Below the pieces are notes generated by a model. That model did not search any database, had not been told where the DNA came from, and was given only the letters and a program-made list of their open reading frames with translations. 13,941 nucleotides of DNA from Lachnospiraceae bacterium (GTDB lineage Bacteria; Bacillota_A; Clostridia; Lachnospirales; Lachnospiraceae), in NCBI GenBank assembly GCA_017540915.1, contig JAFYAD010000017.1:1-13941 (forward strand). The letters run 5' to 3'. Position numbers and translations under genes: made by a program. Position 1 is the stretch's first letter, and every line of letters begins with the position of its first letter. Below, one piece after another: positions 7,453-13,941 of the stretch.

Positions 7453-10400
7453 AAAAACTGTTTACGGATAACTGGAGGTTTTTGAAAACATTACCGGATA
7501 CGGATTATGATACCGTGATGAAGCACAGGGGTGATTTTGCGGATGTTTTGATCCCTCATGACTGGATGATCGATAATCCGCGAAGCTTCTATGAAGATGG
7601 GAACGGATGGTATCTTAACTCCTTTGAGGCTGTGGAGGGCAGGCGTTATACCTTCATATTTGACGGCATATATATGGACAGTATCGTCTATATAAACGGC
7701 AGGGAAGCCGATGAATGGAAGAGCGGATACACACAGTTTGTACTTGATGTGAGCCACCTTGTATCCCCCGGTGTCAATGAGATCTGTGTAGCGGCAAGAT
7801 GCAGGTATCCGAGCGCAAGATGGTACACCGGAGCAGGTATTTACAGAAATGTGTGGCTGTGTGAATATGACGATGTATATATCCCCGAAAACGGGATATA
7901 TACACATGCCGTGAAGTCGGGAAGGGATTATCTTCTGCATGTGACAGCAGAAGTTACAGGGAATGACGGCGGAAAGTATAAGATAAGCTGTGAGCTTAGT
8001 GACAGAAACGGGGAAAGGGTGCAGATCGTGTCTTTGGAAAGACACGGCGATACAGACATCACTCTTACCGTAAAGGAGCCGCAGGAGTGGAGCATAGAGG
8101 AACCGGTGCTCTATGATCTTGCAATCTCACTCCTTGATGATTCCGGCGCGGTTATGCAGACGGAGACGGTAAGGACAGGCTTCAGGGACATAAAGCTTGA
8201 TCCCGATGAAGGTCTTTATCTTAATGATGAGCATTTAAAGCTTAACGGAGTATGCATCCATCACGATCTTGGCGCTCTGGGAGTGGCATTTAACAGATGT
8301 GCATTCAAAAGACGACTCAAGCAAATAAAGGCCATGGGGGCAAATGCCTTAAGGCTTGCACACAATGCCTTTGATCCGGCTGTATTGGAGCTTGCCGATG
8401 AGATGGGATTTCTTGTCATTTCGGAATCATTTGATATGTGGGAGCGGCCAAAGACGGAGTATGATTTTTCGAGGTTTTTTTCCGAATGGTATAAAAGGGA
8501 TGTCGCAAGCTGGGTTAAGCGCGACAGGAATCATCCCTGTGTATTTATGTGGAGCATCGGCAACGAGATATATGATACGCATGCCGATGAAAGGGGGCTT
8601 GAGATAACGAAGCTTCTCCGGGATGAAGTAAGGCGCTATGATCCTGAAATAAATGCGTATGTGACCATTGCTTCGGATTATATGCCCTGGAAGAACGCGC
8701 AAAGGTGTGCTGAGGAGCTTGATGCGGTCGGATATAATTATGCCGAACGATGTTATGAGCAGCATCACAGAGAACATCCGGATTGGGTAATATATGGCAG
8801 TGAGACATATTCGCTCGTTCAGAGCAGAGGTATATATCATTTTCCTCTTGCCGAAACCATTATATCGGATTCTGATCTGCAGTGCTCGTCCCTTGGGAAC
8901 TCTAATACGAGCTGGGGTGCAAAGAGCCTTGAATACTGCATCTGTACCGACAGGGATCTTAAGTTTTCGCTCGGACAGTTCATATGGACGGGCTACGATT
9001 ATATAGGTGAGCCCACGCCTTATCATACGAAAAATTCATATTTTGGTCTTATAGATACGGCAGGCTTCTTTAAGGATGCTTATTATGTGTGGAAATCCGC
9101 CTGGGTAAAAATGAAGGAAGATCCTTTTGTGCACATTTTTCCGTATTGGGATTTTAACGAGGGTCAGAGGATAGATGTAAGAGTCGCGAGCAACGCACCC
9201 TTTGTTGAGCTTTTCTTAAACGGTAAAAGCCTTGGGAAGCAGAAGCTTGACCATGAAGAGGGAAGCGGTCAGCATATCATTGCGGATTACAGCGTAATAT
9301 TTGAAAGGGGTGTGCTTGAAGCAAGGGCATATGATGAGAACGGGGAGGCTGTTGCTGCGGATGTAAAGAGATCCTTTGGCGAAACGTGCGGACTGGAGCT
9401 TAATACAGACGAAACATCGGATGCGGACGACCTTGTTTTTACAAGTATAACGGCAATAGATGAGAACGGCTTCGTAGTCGAGAATGCCAATGATCATGTC
9501 AAAGTTACGGTAAAGAACGGAACCCTTATCGGTTTTGACAACGGTGACAGCTCGGATTACGACAGTTATAAGTCGGACACACGGAGGCTGTTTTCCGGCA
9601 GGGCGCTGGTCATAGTTAAAAAAGCATACGAAGATATATTGCCCCGGATAGAAGCAGAACCGGTGCCGTCTAATGATATAAGGGCTATACGCTTAACATC
9701 TGAGAACGTCAGGGAATTAAGCCCTGATAACAGGACGGTAACGGTTAAGGCGAGCGTGCTGCCGCAGGGGGCTGACGACAGCGGACTTATCTTCAGGGTG
9801 TTAAATAATAAAGGTGTAAAGACCAACATAGCAAAGGTTGAAGGAGAAGGCGCAAAAGCAGTCGTAACTGCTCTGGGAGACGGTGAATTCAGGGTAAGGT
9901 GCGAGGCGGATAACGGGGCGGATCATGCAAGGGTTATCTCGGAGCTTGAATTCAGCGCACAAGGTCTGGGAACCGCATTTTTAGATCCGTACGGATATAT
10001 ATATGCCGGTCTTTACAGCGGCTCTGAAGGAGAAGTATCTGCCGGAAATGAGCAGGGTATAGCGACGGGGCGGGACGGCATAACGGTTGTTACTTACGAA
10101 GGAATTGATTTTGGAGTTGATGGTTCGGATAAAATAACTGTCGATATATTTGCTCTGTCGGATGAACCTTATGATATTGAGATATGGAGGGGCGTTCCCG
10201 GAACTGAAACTGCGCAGCTTCTGGGAAGCAGGGTATACCGCAAGAAGATGATCTGGAATGTATATCAGCCGGAAACCTGGGAGCTTGACAGAAGGCTTGC
10301 GGGTGTTAATACGATAAGCTTAAGGGTCAGGGATAAGATACATATAAAAGGTTTCTCATTTGAGAAACAGAACAGGGCATGGCACATTATCAGTGCTTCC

Positions 10401-10742
10401 GATGCCGGGTCGATATACGGTGACAGGTTCACGAAAAAGGATGATTTGGTAGAAGATATAGGCAATAATGTAACCCTGTCATTCGGGGAAATGGATTTTT
10501 CGCCCGGCAAAGCTTCCGGTATCATGTTATATGGAAGGGCAAAGGGCGGAACAAATACGATACATCTTCATCTGAAAAGTGCGGTGGATGGTACTGAAGT
10601 GACGGAGATACTTGAATTCTCCGAGAGCGTGGATTTAAAAGAGATGGACTTCCCTATATCCCCACGCTCGGGGAGATGGAGTGCTTCTTTCATTTTTCTT
10701 CCCGGAAGCAATTTCGACTTTGGATGGTTTAGGTTTGTCTGA
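7449..10742 (+). CDS. GH2 beta-galactosidase-like enzyme with long C-terminal carbohydrate-binding-like extension
   Basis: A 1097-residue glycoside hydrolase family 2 protein. Domains in order: N-terminal jelly-roll sugar-binding domain (about 1-170), immunoglobulin-like domain (about 175-255), TIM barrel (about 258-555) with RLAHN, acid/base E373 in SIGNE and nucleophile E452 in YGSE, then a DUF4982-like domain (about 560-620, VELFLNGKSLG), another beta-rich domain (about 645-730), a bacterial Ig-like segment (about 740-835), and two CBM6-like beta domains (about 840-970 and 978-1097). There is no signal peptide or anchor, so it appears cytoplasmic. I chose the ATG at 7449 (MKKLFTDNWRF resembles family starts); an in-frame ATG at 7434 is the alternative, with AGGAG touching it. 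Last gene of the operon, 60 bases after the GH13 gene. The family is certain; beta-galactosidase is the likeliest but unproven activity. Confidence 0.88.
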   Translation: MKKLFTDNWRFLKTLPDTDYDTVMKHRGDFADVLIPHDWMIDNPRSFYEDGNGWYLNSFEAVEGRRYTFIFDGIYMDSIVYINGREADEWKSGYTQFVLDVSHLVSPGVNEICVAARCRYPSARWYTGAGIYRNVWLCEYDDVYIPENGIYTHAVKSGRDYLLHVTAEVTGNDGGKYKISCELSDRNGERVQIVSLERHGDTDITLTVKEPQEWSIEEPVLYDLAISLLDDSGAVMQTETVRTGFRDIKLDPDEGLYLNDEHLKLNGVCIHHDLGALGVAFNRCAFKRRLKQIKAMGANALRLAHNAFDPAVLELADEMGFLVISESFDMWERPKTEYDFSRFFSEWYKRDVASWVKRDRNHPCVFMWSIGNEIYDTHADERGLEITKLLRDEVRRYDPEINAYVTIASDYMPWKNAQRCAEELDAVGYNYAERCYEQHHREHPDWVIYGSETYSLVQSRGIYHFPLAETIISDSDLQCSSLGNSNTSWGAKSLEYCICTDRDLKFSLGQFIWTGYDYIGEPTPYHTKNSYFGLIDTAGFFKDAYYVWKSAWVKMKEDPFVHIFPYWDFNEGQRIDVRVASNAPFVELFLNGKSLGKQKLDHEEGSGQHIIADYSVIFERGVLEARAYDENGEAVAADVKRSFGETCGLELNTDETSDADDLVFTSITAIDENGFVVENANDHVKVTVKNGTLIGFDNGDSSDYDSYKSDTRRLFSGRALVIVKKAYEDILPRIEAEPVPSNDIRAIRLTSENVRELSPDNRTVTVKASVLPQGADDSGLIFRVLNNKGVKTNIAKVEGEGAKAVVTALGDGEFRVRCEADNGADHARVISELEFSAQGLGTAFLDPYGYIYAGLYSGSEGEVSAGNEQGIATGRDGITVVTYEGIDFGVDGSDKITVDIFALSDEPYDIEIWRGVPGTETAQLLGSRVYRKKMIWNVYQPETWELDRRLAGVNTISLRVRDKIHIKGFSFEKQNRAWHIISASDAGSIYGDRFTKKDDLVEDIGNNVTLSFGEMDFSPGKASGIMLYGRAKGGTNTIHLHLKSAVDGTEVTEILEFSESVDLKEMDFPISPRSGRWSASFIFLPGSNFDFGWFRFV

Positions 10743-10748
10743 TATACT

Positions 10749-11441
10749 TTACGCGTTTGACTCTATCGCATATGAATGATCGTTAAAGTCGGCGGTCAGA
10801 GAGATACGGTGTGTTCCGTATTTCCATGTAAAGCATACCCTTCTTTCATCCTGTGTGACGGTTATGATGCTGTTGCTGTTAAAAGCGGGGTGTGTTTTAC
10901 GAAGCCTGAGAAGACGGAGCTGTTCCTTTACGACGTCTTTTTTAAGCAATTTATCCGCCTGCCCTGTTGTAAGGTTCGTTCTGTTTATTTCCTTATGTCC
11001 GTTCTCGCCGGCTCTTGCAACCGCGTTATGGTCATTTTTGCCCGCGAACAGATCGAGATACCATACCTGCGGCTTGCCGGGCATGAACAGCTGTACGGCA
11101 CGTACGAACAACAGCTTCTTATCGCTTTCGCCCAGAGCGCTGTAATAGGTGGCATTGACCTGATTATACATGTTTTTCCTGCCGTGCAGATCCTTGACAT
11201 AGCCTCCGCGTGACACGATGAGCTCTATAAGTTCTGCGATCTCATCTTCCGAAAGAAGCCCTTTTAAGTCAAGGAGCGGGATACCGTCGTGGCATCCTAA
11301 CATGTTCACCGTTCTTATGCCTTTGTCTATGATCTCACCGGCCCATTTCACAAGATGTTCGGGGTTGTGATTCTCTATTGCATGGATAAGGAGACCCGGA
11401 AGGAAGAAATCGTAAGTCATATATCCCCTGGATGCAACCTT
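10749..11441 (-). pseudogene. Sucrose phosphorylase (GH13_18), 3' fragment
   Basis: The C-terminal half of a sucrose phosphorylase-like enzyme, which normally splits sucrose with phosphate into glucose 1-phosphate and fructose and has about 480-500 residues. An ATG at 11420 opens a 223-residue frame, but recognisable homology extends a few codons upstream (KVASRGYMTYDFFLPG) before an in-frame TGA. Visible are the region IV motif NMLGCHDG (H44-D45 of the 223-residue frame), SRGGYVKDLHG and GKPQVWYLDLFAGKNDH, and an apparently intact C-terminus. The barrel half with the catalytic Asp nucleophile and Glu acid/base is missing, so it cannot be active. No ribosome site precedes the ATG. It converges with the GH2 gene, separated by only 6 bases with no terminator between them. 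Truncation is at the join with the helix-turn-helix fragment near 11421-11445. Confidence 0.85.
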
Positions 11442-11729
11442 ATATCATTTAAGAAGACTCTGTTAAAAGAACATGGAATAGATCTGAGCACTGCCAAGCT
11501 CAGGAAGATATTGATAACGGGTGGTTGTTTTAGCACAAAACGCAGCCGGGAAGTGGCAAGACTATATGAAAAGCTTGGTTCTATCAGTCTTGTGGCTAAA
11601 GAACTTGGCTTGACCACAGAACTTGTGACCATGTATCTTCCTTATAAAAAAGTAGTATATGATCTCGAGGAAAAGTCGGGGAATGCTAAGAGAGTTGAGA
11701 GGTGGAGAAATAAACAACGGCAGTTATGA
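11382..11729 (+). pseudogene. Helix-turn-helix protein fragment, 5' end replaced
   Basis: The open frame (from ATG 11382; an in-frame upstream start at 11355 also exists) begins inside the antisense of the sucrose phosphorylase fragment, so its first 15 or so residues are not genuine. Genuine-looking protein starts near 11427 (CNLISFKKTLLKEHGIDLST) and continues with a helix-turn-helix region (SREVARLYEKLGSISLVAKE, then LGLTTELVTMYLPY) and a basic tail (NAKRVERWRNKQ). I recall similar sequence in accessory DNA of Lachnospiraceae, as part of sigma-like or regulator proteins, but cannot name the family. No ribosome binding site precedes either start, which favours a 5'-truncated remnant over a working gene. 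If the family is naturally about 100 residues, it could still be intact except for its start. Confidence 0.45.
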
Positions 11730-11739
11730 ATTGCCATTC

Positions 11740-11768
11740 TTGACATATAATGATGAAATTGATAAGTT
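11740..11768 (+). promoter_or_regulatory. Possible promoter for the UDP-glucuronate decarboxylase gene
   Basis: A perfect TTGACA (11740-11745) lies 17 bases from a poor -10 candidate TAAGTT (11763-11768). A perfect TATAAT (11746-11751) also occurs but touches the TTGACA and lacks its own -35 box. The gene needs some promoter here because what precedes it is debris, but which boxes are used is unclear. Confidence 0.3.
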
Positions 11769-11825
11769 CGGTAGGAAAAATGCAACCTGCAGGAAATGTA
11801 GAATTTCGGGAAGGAAGGAATAATA

Positions 11826-12794
11826 ATGCACGACAGAAAAAGAATCTTAGTAACCGGTGGAGCAGGCTTTTTAGGCAGTCATCTGTGTGAGCGTCTTGTA
11901 AATGAAGGTAATGATGTCATATGCATGGATAACTTCAGGACTTCTGCCAAGAGAAATATCCGTCATCTTATGGATAATAACTATTTTGAGTTTATCCGGC
12001 ATGATATCATAGAGCCCATATTTATCGAATGTGATCAGATATATAACCTGGCCTGCCCGGCATCACCCATCTGGTATCAACAGGATCCCATATATACAAC
12101 AAAGACAAGTATTTACGGAGCATTCAACTGTCTTGGTATAGCCAAGAGGACAGGTGCAAGGATCCTGCAGACAAGCACGAGTGAAGTTTACGGTGATCCC
12201 GAGATGCATCCCCAGAAGGAGGAATACAGGGGAAACGTGAATCAGATAGGACCCAGAGCCTGCTATGATGAAGGAAAGAGAGTTGCAGAGACCTTATTCT
12301 TTGATTATCACAGGCAGCATAAGGTTGATATAAAGGTCATGAGGATATTTAATACTTACGGTCCCAGGATGGATATGGGTGACGGGCGTGTTGTAAGTAA
12401 CTTCATAGTACAGGCTCTTAACGGGGATGACATTACGATTTACGGTGACGGCAGCCAGACAAGGAGCTTCTGTTATGTTGATGATCTGATCGAAGGCATG
12501 ATAAGGCTCATGAACAGCCGGGATGGCTTCACCGGACCAGTAAATATCGGTAACCCGGGTGAATTTACAATAAAGGAGCTCGCGGAGAAGGTTATAGAGA
12601 TGACGGACTCTAAATCAAAGATCATATACAAAGAACTGCCCGTTGATGATCCGACACAGAGGAAACCGGACATAAGCCTAGCCAGAAAGGAACTTGGCTG
12701 GGAGCCGAAGATCGCGCTTGAAGAAGGGCTTCAGAAAACAATAGAGTATTTTAAGGGCAGGATCAAAGAATTAGAAGAAATTGAGCAGAAATAG
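11826..12794 (+). CDS. UDP-glucuronate decarboxylase (UDP-xylose synthase), NAD-dependent SDR family
   Basis: A 322-residue extended short-chain dehydrogenase/reductase that converts UDP-glucuronate to UDP-xylose in the cytoplasm with bound NAD, supplying xylose for cell-surface glycans or exopolysaccharide. The N-terminus has the Rossmann motif GGAGFLG (G11-G17) followed by SHLCERL. The catalytic set is present: [10 protein letters not shown] (T118, S119) and Y147-x3-K151 in [17 protein letters not shown] and [18 protein letters not shown] are characteristic of UDP-xylose synthases, as is [15 protein letters not shown]. Length is full for the family. The ATG at 11826 follows GGAAGGAAGGAATAATA. 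It is the only intact gene between 10743 and 13760, flanked by gene fragments on both sides, and no glycosyltransferase or UDP-glucose dehydrogenase is visible beside it. dTDP-glucose dehydratase is less likely given these motifs. Confidence 0.93.
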   Translation: MHDRKRILVTGGAGFLGSHLCERLVNEGNDVICMDNFRTSAKRNIRHLMDNNYFEFIRHDIIEPIFIECDQIYNLACPASPIWYQQDPIYTTKTSIYGAFNCLGIAKRTGARILQTSTSEVYGDPEMHPQKEEYRGNVNQIGPRACYDEGKRVAETLFFDYHRQHKVDIKVMRIFNTYGPRMDMGDGRVVSNFIVQALNGDDITIYGDGSQTRSFCYVDDLIEGMIRLMNSRDGFTGPVNIGNPGEFTIKELAEKVIEMTDSKSKIIYKELPVDDPTQRKPDISLARKELGWEPKIALEEGLQKTIEYFKGRIKELEEIEQK

Positions 12795-12807
12795 ATATGA
12801 AAGATGA

Positions 12808-13182
12808 TTACATACGTCAGGAAAAGAGAGACTTGAAGAAGAGAGTAGGTCGCTTCACAGGGATCTTGAGTATGATCGAAGGGAGCTTGCAGCATTAAGG
12901 GAGCACGTATATAGCCTTACGGAAGAAGCTGTTGATGATTCGGTGCCTCTGCAGGAAATGAAGGATTATCTTAATGAGCTTAAGATCATAATCATAGGCG
13001 GACACAGCAGCTGGGTAACAAAGATGAGATTGAATTTCCCGGACTGGGAGTATATAAGTGCTACACCTAACGGGACCATACCGGCATCTATAGTGGAGAA
13101 TGCTGATTTTGTATATTTCTTTACGGATACGATCAGTCATGCGGCATATGCCTGCCTAAAAACGATCATACAAAGGCATTGA
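12808..13182 (+). pseudogene. DUF2325 protein fragment, truncated at both ends
   Basis: The frame is open from just after a TGA at 12805 to the TGA at 13180-13182. The first part is charged and coiled-coil-like (LEEESRSLHRDLEYDRRELA), as found before DUF2325 domains. The DUF2325 domain follows: IIIIGGHSSWVTKMRLNFPD, then PASIVENADFVYFFTDTISH. DUF2325 normally continues after this SHAxY motif for another 20-30 residues; here it switches at about 13147 to unrelated residues and soon stops, where the transposase fragment begins. The only in-frame start is a GTG at 12943 with no ribosome site. Full proteins are several hundred residues; their function is not established. I judge it a non-functional internal fragment. 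Confidence 0.65.
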
Positions 13183-13667
13183 TCCAGCGAGCTGCCAAAG
13201 AGTTATCAAATATATCATTAGCTCTCACGGCAACCCAGAAGGAAATGGATCGTCTTGCATCTACCTTGCCTGAGTATTCTGTTGTTCTGAACATGGGCGG
13301 TGTCGGAACAACACTCGGTCCTCAGATCATGGCAGAGATCGGGGATGTTCGCAGGTTTCCGAAGCGAGAGAACCTCATTGCTTTTGCCGGTGTCGATGCA
13401 CCCCCGTATCAGTCGGGTAAGTTTGAAGCCAAGAGCCGTCATATCTCCAAGAGAGGATCCTCCGAGCTTCGAAAAAGCATGTTTCAGGTCATGGGATGTC
13501 TGTGTCAGCGCAAGATGGATAGTGATCCGGTATATCGTTTTGTAGCTCGTAAAAAAGCCGAAGGCAAACCTTATTACGTATATATGGTTGCCGGGTGTAA
13601 TAAGTTCCTGCGTATATACTACGCTCGTGTAAAGGCATACTTAAACAGCCTCGAATTGCAGGCCTGA
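13152..13667 (+). pseudogene. IS110-family transposase, C-terminal fragment
   Basis: The C-terminal Transposase_20 (IS116/IS110/IS902) half of an IS110-family recombinase. An open frame runs through the join with the DUF2325 fragment; recognisable transposase begins near NDHTKALIQRAAKELSNIS, and the first in-frame start is the TTG at 13179 (162 residues). Motifs include LNMGGVGTTLGPQIMAEIGD, then LIAFAGVDAPPYQSG, then SKRGSSELRKSM, whose serines probably include the catalytic one, and KPYYVYMVAGCNKFLRIYY. Full-length proteins are about 330-420 residues with an N-terminal RuvC-like DEDD domain, which is absent here. Without it the enzyme should be inactive. The C-terminus looks complete. Such elements usually lack long terminal inverted repeats, so the element's right end cannot be fixed by eye. 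Confidence 0.87.
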
Positions 13668-13767
13668 CGGCCAGCGTTTTCATATATATTTAAGCTGGCT
13701 TTAAATGCGATTTGAGGACAGCTTTATTAAAGGCACACATTTTTACCTGTTAAGAATAGTGAAAGAA
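13668..13767 (+). mobile_element. Probable non-coding right end of the IS110-family element
   Basis: About 100 bases after the transposase stop contain no gene. An inverted repeat GCCAGC (13670-13675) / GCTGGC (13694-13699) encloses an AT-rich 18-base loop and is followed by TTTAAAT, possibly a weak terminator or a structured RNA. The element's boundary lies somewhere before the promoter of the next gene. No copy of the left end is visible in the window. Confidence 0.4.
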
Positions 13768-13803
13768 AGCGGGTTAAACCCCTTGACAACTTATTAGCGG
13801 GTT
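13768..13803 (+). repeat. Direct repeat AGCGGGTT flanking the -35 box
   Basis: AGCGGGTT occurs at 13768-13775 and again at 13796-13803, 28 bases apart. The two copies lie on either side of the TTGACA box of the downstream promoter, so they could be a regulator's binding sites. It could also be a remnant of a short duplication. Confidence 0.4.
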
Positions 13804-13810
13804 TTAATAT
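13783..13810 (+). promoter_or_regulatory. Promoter of the acetyltransferase gene
   Basis: Perfect -35 box TTGACA (13783-13788) with -10 candidates TAATAT (13805-13810, 16-base spacing) or TATAAA (13808-13813, 19-base spacing). It lies 18 bases or fewer from the start codon of the next gene, so the leader would be very short. Confidence 0.55.
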
Positions 13811-13827
13811 AAACTGTTAGGGGAGAT

Positions 13828-13941
13828 ATGGTTTTGAAACCAATTACAAAAAATGAAATCGTAAATGCGCTGCATTCTGTAGATTTGACGAAAGGCCATA
13901 CGGTAATGGTTCATACAGCATTATCTAAAATGGGCTATGTC
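13828..13941 (+). CDS. AAC(3)-family aminoglycoside N-acetyltransferase-like protein, N-terminal part (runs off the right edge)
   Basis: The first 38 codons are present. The ATG at 13828 follows AGGGGAG. The sequence MVLKPITKNEIVNALHSVDL, then GHTVMVHTALSKMGYV, matches the conserved N-terminus of the AAC(3) acetyltransferase family (the VMVHxxLSxxG motif), whose members acetylate the 3-amino group of aminoglycosides using acetyl-CoA; some relatives act on other substrates. The family is normally about 260-280 residues. By hand count these 114 bases are about 36% GC, lower than the sugar operon, which together with the neighbouring IS110 fragment suggests separate ancestry. Resistance activity cannot be judged from this fragment. 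Confidence 0.8.
   Translation, partial: MVLKPITKNEIVNALHSVDLTKGHTVMVHTALSKMGYV

Noticed and set aside
10776..11213. A 145-codon plus-strand open frame
   Set aside because: It is antisense to the sucrose phosphorylase fragment, whose minus-strand translation is clearly homologous.
12797..12898. A 33-codon frame directly after the UDP-xylose synthase stop (MKDDYIRQEKRDLKKR...)
   Set aside because: It overlaps the coiled-coil part of the DUF2325 fragment in another frame and has no ribosome site. It might mark a frameshift in that remnant, but this cannot be decided by eye.
1..13941. CRISPR array, tRNA, rRNA, riboswitch or toxin-antitoxin pair
   Set aside because: I looked for regularly spaced repeats, cloverleaf-like stretches and paired small genes and found none that I could support.

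Overview
The window looks like a chromosomal segment from a Clostridia bacterium, most likely of the Lachnospiraceae (Butyrivibrio/Roseburia type). I infer this from the sugar-utilisation gene order, the strong AGGAGG-type ribosome binding sites, the moderate GC content and the style of the proteins. No rRNA or tRNA is present to confirm it.

Positions 1-10742 hold a tidy alpha-glucan uptake and breakdown locus. A LacI-family regulator (minus strand, cut by the left edge) is divergent from a plus-strand operon: a cytoplasmic neopullulanase/cyclomaltodextrinase-type GH13 enzyme, a maltose/maltodextrin-binding lipoprotein, two MalF/MalG-type permeases, a second GH13 alpha-glucosidase-like enzyme, and a very long GH2 beta-galactosidase-like enzyme. 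The permease and second GH13 genes are tightly packed (ATGA overlap, TAATG junction). A strong hairpin plus T-run sits between the binding protein and the permeases and probably sets their expression ratio. The logic is import of malto-oligosaccharides by an ABC transporter whose ATPase is encoded elsewhere, then hydrolysis in the cytoplasm. The divergent promoter region contains a duplicated element that covers the -10 box of both promoters and is probably the regulator's operator.

Positions 10743-13760 are a scrapyard of truncated genes around one intact gene. There is a 3' fragment of a sucrose phosphorylase (minus strand) fused head-on to a fragment of a helix-turn-helix protein; an intact UDP-glucuronate decarboxylase (UDP-xylose synthase); a DUF2325 fragment broken at both ends; and the C-terminal half of an IS110-family transposase joined to it. 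These junctions point to past insertions and deletions, the IS110 element being one likely agent.

From about 13760 to the right edge, a recognisable promoter leads into the start of an AAC(3)-family aminoglycoside acetyltransferase-like gene of visibly lower GC content, cut by the window edge. I saw no CRISPR array, RNA gene, phage module or clearly new defence system; the most interesting material is the regulatory repeats, the unusual GH2 and GH13 enzymes, and the junctions between gene remnants.
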